From NCBI GenBank assembly GCA_016806645.1, contig JACSYO010002131.1:2501-66500 (forward strand): 64,000 nt of DNA. Reading direction: 5' to 3'. Position numbers and translations under genes: made by a program. The DNA is from Ophiodon elongatus. Its lineage: Eukaryota > Chordata > Actinopteri > Perciformes > Hexagrammidae. Under the pieces are notes generated by a model, which saw only the letters and a program-made list of their open reading frames with translations, was not told the origin of the DNA and ran no database searches. This document shows, in pieces, positions 58,509 through 64,000 of this stretch; positions within the stretch are counted from its first letter, which is position 1; every line of letters starts with the position of its first letter.

Positions 58509-59113
58509 AATATTTTCAGATTCCGTTTGCTTCAGGTCTGCATGACGCTTCTTTGGGGGATGAATTCTGATTTGAGATACCCGTCGTCAATAGATCACTT
58601 AAATACAACTTTAAAGTGCTTCACCTTCGTCCCTCGAGCCGACGCAGAGTTTTTACCCGTCTATGAAACCTTTGTTTTACTTTCCTGGAAAGATATTATG
58701 CAATAGCTCCGCAGGCCATGTTGTGGATTTTTACCGCCACTTACGTTGAACAAGAGGAATAATTGCAATTCAGGTAATTAAGGCCAATTCCAAAGCCCGG
58801 AGAGACACACCCAAAGTATACAGTCAGGTGTGTCCACATACTTTTGGTCATATATTGTACACGAATAAGAACCCAAATTAAAACACATATTCATTACGCG
58901 AGCCCCGAGCGGTTTAACTCGCACGAGGCGACATTAAATTTAGCACAAATACCGTTTTGTTTTTTTCGACGATGAACTGTAACGCTTGCGTAACTCTCTC
59001 TCTCTCCACCTCTCCTCTTCCTGTTTCCCTCTCAGCACACCGAGGCTGATTTCCAAGCGCGGTTCAAAGGTCGTCCAGATCTGGAGGGGCTGATCGCTCA
59101 GATCAGCAATTAG
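55362..59113 (+). CDS. mrpl48: MRPL48, mitochondrial large ribosomal subunit protein L48 (mL48)
   Basis: A structural protein of the mitochondrial ribosome with an S10-like fold. Exons: 55362-55382, 56111-56151, 56579-56610, 56713-56792, 57368-57537, 57980-58082, 58220-58309, 59036-59113. They total 615 nt (204 aa against 212 in human), in frame. Residues 1 to about 30 (MNAVFRKLQVSVLNQ...) are basic and lack acidic residues, as in a mitochondrial targeting peptide. Diagnostic segments are YKTMPTHGIGRWKHL, PKKKKDKH, the core GYDMTLVEHYSQYIHNLCN, SYVLPTKSTEV, and the end HTEADFQARFKGRPDLEGL. An AATAAA is at 59265-59270. The next gene is convergent on the minus strand. Confidence 0.96.
55989..56064. 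repeat. (GT)n microsatellite in MRPL48 intron 1
   Basis: An uninterrupted run of about 38 GT units, about 45 bp before the exon 2 acceptor. Confidence 0.95.
58314..58368. repeat. (GAT)n microsatellite abutting an MRPL48 donor
   Basis: GATGATGAT starts four bases after the donor GT at 58310 and runs for about 14 units, with late GAC changes. An (ATT)n run follows at about 58468-58505. Confidence 0.9.
58785..58862. mobile_element. Possible DNA-transposon terminal fragment
   Basis: GTGTGTCCACATACTTTTGG and TCATATATTGTAC resemble a frequent fish repeat end (from memory). It lies in the last MRPL48 intron. Boundaries are uncertain. Confidence 0.4.
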
Positions 59114-61124
59114 GACCCGCGACGCCTCGTTCACCTGTTTGAGTTTCTGTATTTATTCCCTGGCGTTTCTTAACTGAATGCCGTCAAACGTGATCATTTG
59201 CCTAAAAAACATTAAATAATAACTGTACATGTTCATATTTGATCATCTTCTGTGACCTCTGGAAAATAAAACCCTGCCTCTTTTTTTTCCGATTTGAAGT
59301 CATTGTCATATTTAAATGCTTCCATTCTGTTCCGTTAGAGTAAATGTTGTGCACAAAGGAAAAAAAAAAGAATAGTCTGGACTGCATATATCTATATACA
59401 TACACCATACATGCATGTCCGGGTGGCGTGTCCTGTAGCTGATGACGCCTGAAAGACAAAAGACACAGCAAACAGGACCCAGACCCCTAGTGGAGAGGAG
59501 GGGTCGTTACACTATGGGAAAAAAAAAGTATTTGGGGGTATCACGTAACATACTTTCTTTTACTTTTTTTGACATATTACACTATGACTTTTTTGACATA
59601 TCGATGGCCGAAGAGCAAAAGCTCCTTTCTGAAAAAAGCACTTTTTTGAGAATACAAAAAAAAACAACTTGTTATTTTCTTGCAGAATGCTATTTGTTAA
59701 AGATACCCAATACATAATACAAAATACAAAAAGAGAAAAATATATAAAGTGTTGGATAATTTTGCAGATAGGAGGTTTTGCACTTTGGCCATCGATATAC
59801 TATAACTTTTTTTTGCATTCTATACAATGATTTTCTCATGAGCTTTTTTGACATACATATAATATTACTTTTTATTACTTTTTTCGATATATACTAAGAC
59901 TTTTTGGGAAAAAACTATACTATGACTCTATTAGACATACTAATCGCTGACTTTTTTGTCATGTTTATTCCTATGATGTATACTATAATTTTTTTTTTTA
60001 AATAGGGACATCAATGCACGGTGATGTGTATTTGTATGTTTTTATTTAGAGATTCACAGACTGTAAATATACAGTGCAGATCTGTGTTGAAGCAGGAAAG
60101 ACTGACCTCTGACCTCAGACGAAATGCACGAGACATCTCAACGATGGTTAATTAGTCATCTGATAAACTCAGCTTCTAATTTAATGTTACCTTGTAGATT
60201 CCCCAGTCGGAGACCCGATGGTTTTAGAGGGAGTTACTCCTTAAATGAACACATGAGTAAATGTTTTTTTTTTTATTTTTTTGATTGATGATTACTGTAA
60301 ATACAAAATAATGACATGCAGTACAGATTACAATTCAGACTACTCTGACTGAATGGAATGAATCAGGATTATGGCACGACATAACGAAAGAAAACAAAAA
60401 CATTTGACATGACAGAGTAGTTTAGCTGACGGGACCCTATTGGTATTTTGGTAAAACAAAAAACAAACAAACCAGCCTTCAAACTCTTCATTAATAATAC
60501 GAATCTAACATTTTTAAAGTCTTTAGTCGAGCACTTTAGCAAAACATCAAAAGTCACGTGCTCTTGTCTTCAGGTTTCATACCGAACTGCTTAATTACCC
60601 TAAAAGTCAATAATTCAAACAAGTCGAGTGGAGTTCAATATGATGATATGTTAAAACTGATGACATGTAAAGCGAGCTGGTCCACGGAGCAACTGGATTC
60701 AGAGTGAGGAAATACACACATTCATAACATTCAATGCCGCCTTCTTTTGTGGAACATCTCCTGTTCCAAACTCAAAATAGCATCTTATCTAGCGCCTCTA
60801 AGTTTTGTGTCTTGTGTCAAAAAGTAAGTGCGAAAGAACGACCCGCTCCCTTTGTACGTATATATATATATATATAAAAGTCCCATTCTAAGGTAACAAA
60901 AACACAACGATTCTCAATTTCAGGTGATTATATACTAAAGAAAACATACTTTTTTAAATATTATATTCCACTTCTCCAATTGATCCCCCTAAATGCTACA
61001 CACGGTTTCCCCTAATGAAGTCACTCGTTTCATCTAAACTAAAAGCGTAAGGATGCTAAACATTTTAACGATAACATTGTGGCCGTCGTGTCAAATGCTC
61101 ACTCATCGTTGTTAGTTAATTTAA
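59114..61124. other. MRPL48 3' UTR and repeat-rich intergenic DNA
   Basis: Degenerate repeats of ACTATGACTTTTTTGACATA occupy about 59565-59965. An (AT)n block is near 60860. The rest is AT-rich with no gene recognised. It separates two convergent genes. Confidence 0.5.
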
Positions 61125-61318
61125 TTCAATATTATTGTTCTATTCTATTTGTTGTATATATTGTGCATTTTTCTTATTTTCTTCTTCTTCTTCTTCTTCT
61201 ATTCTATTTTTGTATATATTGTTCTTTTCTTATGTAAAAATTGTTCTTTTCTTATGTAAAAATGCTGCTGTACCGAAAAAAATTCCCTTTGCGGGATTAA
61301 TAAAGTTGTCTATTTTTA
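61125..61318 (+). mobile_element. Second copy of the non-LTR retroelement tail
   Basis: TATATTGTGCATTTTTCTTA, AATGCTGCTGTACCGAAAAA and CCCTTTGCGGGATTAATAAAG match the tail at 46606-46976. It ends four bases from the stop codon of the minus-strand SAMD9-like gene, so it forms that gene's proximal 3' UTR. Confidence 0.65.
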
Positions 61319-61321
61319 CTT

Positions 61322-64000
61322 TTACGCTTCGTTCCTTTCCTCAGATCCCTCTAGCTCAGCCATGAGCGGCCTCATACTCTTCATCCTTCTCAGGATGCCG
61401 TACAGTGCGTCTTTGCCTCTCGTGCCATCTGAAGTCAGACACTGGAGAATCCCACTCATCTGGTCTCGTGTGTCGTTTAAAGATCTCAAAGCCTCATAGT
61501 TCTCTTTTGAGATCCAGCTCCCATCCTTGAGCTTGTCCAGGATGGCTCCTGTATCGCTCACTCTGGATATCAGATCTGTCTGATGGCGATCCACAAAATA
61601 CTGACCTGAGGCAGGCAAATAGAAGCGAAGCAAACAGTGAATACTTGAAGATGTTGCAGTTATATGTTGAAATTGCAAAAAACGCTTTCTATTGCAAACC
61701 AAGTCTACCTACGGGTACAAATAAAAGTAACATAACCTAAATTATAACCCCAGGAATAGAAAAAGTAAAGCAGAACATAGCAATAATTTTCCGAGACCAC
61801 CGTGTGAAGTCTTCTTATCATTTCTCAATCCTAATTAATATTTTTGCATGTTACTTACCTCCAGCTGTATCGTCAGGTTGTATTTGCTCGGGTTCTGAGA
61901 TATTCGTCTCTGAGATATCTTCTGCTAAACAGTATAATGAAAAGGGATTTCATTAGTGGTGCATACAGAAAGGAAAAATAACATGAAAAAACCCAACTCT
62001 CCAAAAACAATGACTCAGCTATTCTGGATAATCTACAGATATATCTTTTTTTTTTTAACATGTTCTGATATTAAAATTTTAAATATACACACAACTATTT
62101 ATATATTTCCAAATTCAACCATACTGTAAAAAGACCCACATTAGACTAAAGCCTGGAACTATTTTTTGGAGATTCTGCCAGGTAGATGTTTAATTATGCT
62201 TAATTTATAGTATATTACCCTTCTTTTCCTTGGCTGCAGGTTTTGTCTGGATGGCAAACGCGACAGGACCTTTGATGGTAAATCCGAGGTAAAAGAAAAC
62301 TTGTCGTGGTCTCCAGAGTTTGTTTTGGTTGTTTGCGTGCACCTCAATCACTGCGCCACCAGCAGTTGCAAAGACTCTGTAGTTTCGTACCACCCCTTCA
62401 ACTTTGACAAGGCGCGCTTGGACCATGGGATCTTGGAAAATCTCCTCTTTGCTCCAGTTGGTGCTCAAATCTTGTTTCGTCTCCTCGTTTTGCTCAAGCA
62501 ACACATTTTCGAGGACCTTTCTGTGAACAATTCTGTTCAGACCTTCACCATTTCCAATGAAAAACAGGGGCCGGAGGTTCCTTGATCGAAGGTGTATCTT
62601 ATATGCAACTTCATAAGAGCGGCGCATGCTGCGAATTAATTCGTTGAGGTCAAGGACACAATTGGCTTCACTGTCTGTGGGCCAGCACAGGAGGAGGGCC
62701 AACATGTGGAGCTCGGGTGAATCGTTGGGGATCAGAGGCATTTTCTGTTTGAATGCAGCTAAATGCTTGCAGTCAGAAGGAAACGCGGCTCCCATATTTC
62801 TTAACATGATATGAGCGAGGATGTAGTTGACCAGAGCGGTGACGGATTCTTTCTGAAGAAAGATTTCTTCCCACCATGTAGTTATTTCTTTCAGGTCCGA
62901 TTCCGTGCATTCTCTCTCGAGACACGAGAGTACTCCAGCGGAGGTGTCCGCCAGGTTTTCTTTGAGCTTCTGGATGAGATCAGTGCCTTTTTGTTTGAAA
63001 TCTTTGGATGGGGAGTTTCCAACAAAATTCCTGTAGCACTCTGAGGTGCCTTCGGAAATGTATGCAGGATCATCTGTCACGTCAGGCTTTGAATAAGTCA
63101 GATATTTATCGAAGAATGCACATTTTCTCTCAATCTCATCTCTGAGGCCGTTTATTAGATCCTTAAATCTGAAGAGTTTGTTGTCTCCAAGTGATTCCAG
63201 GACGGAGCCCAAGGACACATTCTTTGTGAGAACTTGTCTCCAAGTATCGTTCTGACTTACAAGTAGGTAATACACAAGGTTGCAGAGCTCCACATAACCA
63301 AACTGCCCTCTGATGTTAAAAACATGCGAGACTTTGGTGTTGCCATCTCTTATCATCTCCGTCCCACGTTCATTTTCAGCAAGTCTTTCTTCATCTTTGA
63401 AAGCTTCAATGGCCTTTGAGGCCAGTTTCAAAATTTCTCTCGGACTGGCAGTTTGCCCTTTGTTCTTCAAATGGTTCTTATGGACCTGGCCCAGTGTATC
63501 AGCAACAAAGGAATTTTGAGGATCTCTGAGCTTTGCTCTCTTTGCCCACATTTCAGCCTGATTGTAGTATTTTAGTTGCGTGTAATAAAAACGAGCAAGT
63601 GCTTGTGGAAAAAATGGATTTTGACAAAACAACTTTGACGCCACCTTTAGAACTGACGCACTCTGTTTTTTGCTCTCAATCTCTTCAATATCTAGAATCA
63701 GCCTAGAATACCTTTCTTGGTCCTCTGTCATCTCTGTTCCATTGATTGGGTGCTCTTCTTTTCTCATTTCTTTGGGTTTTGTTCCTCTCTTGATCAGCAT
63801 GTCTCTGATGAAACCAACCAAAAACGAAGGAAACTCCTCGCTGCACAAACAAGTCAACAAGTTTCTTGCTGTGTCACTTCTGGTCACGCCGGACTTAGCC
63901 ATCAATTCAGTGCAAAGCTGCGCTATCATTGGGTGAGCCATGCAGACTTTCTTTTCAGACCTTCTGTCTTGTTGGAATGTGACGATGAGATGGCTAAAGG
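61322..64000 (-). CDS. SAMD9-like protein with C-terminal CARD (5' part outside window)
   Basis: Visible minus-strand exons are 64000-62219, 61921-61859 and 61605-61322, all GT-AG and in frame, giving about 708 residues. The large exon carries SAMD9/SAMD9L hallmarks: VCMAHPMIAQLCTEL, SGVTRSDTARNLL, FSRLILDI-like YSRLILDIEE, the TPR-like YNQAEMWAKRAK and NSFVADTLGQVHKN, CAFFDKYLTYSKP, LRPLFFIGNGEG, and the OB-fold end VFFYLGFTIKGPVAF. Instead of stopping there as SAMD9 does, a donor at 62218 splices to a 21-codon acidic linker (DISETNISEPEQIQ) and then to a 94-residue CARD-like domain (YFVDRHQTDLISRV, ISKENYEALRSL, GTRGKDALYGIL). Without splicing the frame would end at 62205 after GNIL. CARDs mediate homotypic assembly in inflammasome and caspase pathways. 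The N-terminal half lies beyond 64000. A retroelement tail abuts the stop codon. Confidence 0.9.

Overview
The window is vertebrate nuclear DNA, almost certainly from a teleost (probably percomorph) fish. It has intron-rich genes with GT-AG splice sites, many long (CA/GT)n and (ATT)n microsatellites, repeats typical of teleosts, and fish-type immune genes (F-type lectin, expanded C-type lectins, SAMD9-like genes). I built exon models by following reading phase across splice sites. Every complete model closes in frame.

Left block (1-22.7 kb, housekeeping). A 3' LTR with a retroelement remnant and a ~550-bp polypyrimidine tract lie in what is probably a TOX4 intron. They are followed by the last seven coding exons of TOX4 (2444-7160; HMG-box chromatin protein). 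SUPT16H follows in the same orientation (9728-21790; 24 exons, 1041 aa), the large subunit of the FACT histone chaperone. TOX4 and SUPT16H are also neighbours on human 14q11.2, so this looks like conserved synteny. Between them is a compact candidate regulatory patch with a TATCGCGAGA motif, two E2F-type sites and a CTCF-like site.

Middle block (24.8-44.2 kb, innate-immune island, all on +). It contains a secreted C-type lectin with a mucin-like stalk built from duplicated exons (24848-28550). Next is a short F-type (fucolectin-like) gene with a truncated domain and a degraded fucose-binding triad (30169-31431). A secreted protein with two C-type lectin domains follows, one carrying an EPN mannose-type motif (34366-37369). 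Last is an intact gene encoding only the C-terminal (TPR/OB-fold) part of a SAMD9-like protein (42148-44202). Intergenic DNA is dominated by common teleost repeats and contains one perfect 74-bp palindrome.

Right block (45.7-64 kb). A TRIM-family gene (48078-53691; RING, B-boxes, coiled coil) ends in an extraordinary Asp/Glu tail. MRPL48 (55362-59113; mitochondrial ribosomal protein) has an ETS-type promoter. On the minus strand, running off the right edge, is a second SAMD9-like gene (61322-64000+) whose C-terminus is spliced to a CARD. This last gene, with the N-terminally shortened SAMD9 paralogue about 17 kb away, is the most interesting system in the window: a predicted antiviral STAND-type protein wired to death-fold signalling.

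Other notable points are a candidate 12-nt in-frame microexon in SUPT16H, a tandemly repeated 5' splice donor in SUPT16H intron 2, a G-quadruplex-prone minisatellite in a TOX4 intron, and related signal-peptide exons in the F-type and C-type lectin genes. No tRNA, rRNA or convincing snoRNA/miRNA gene was recognised.
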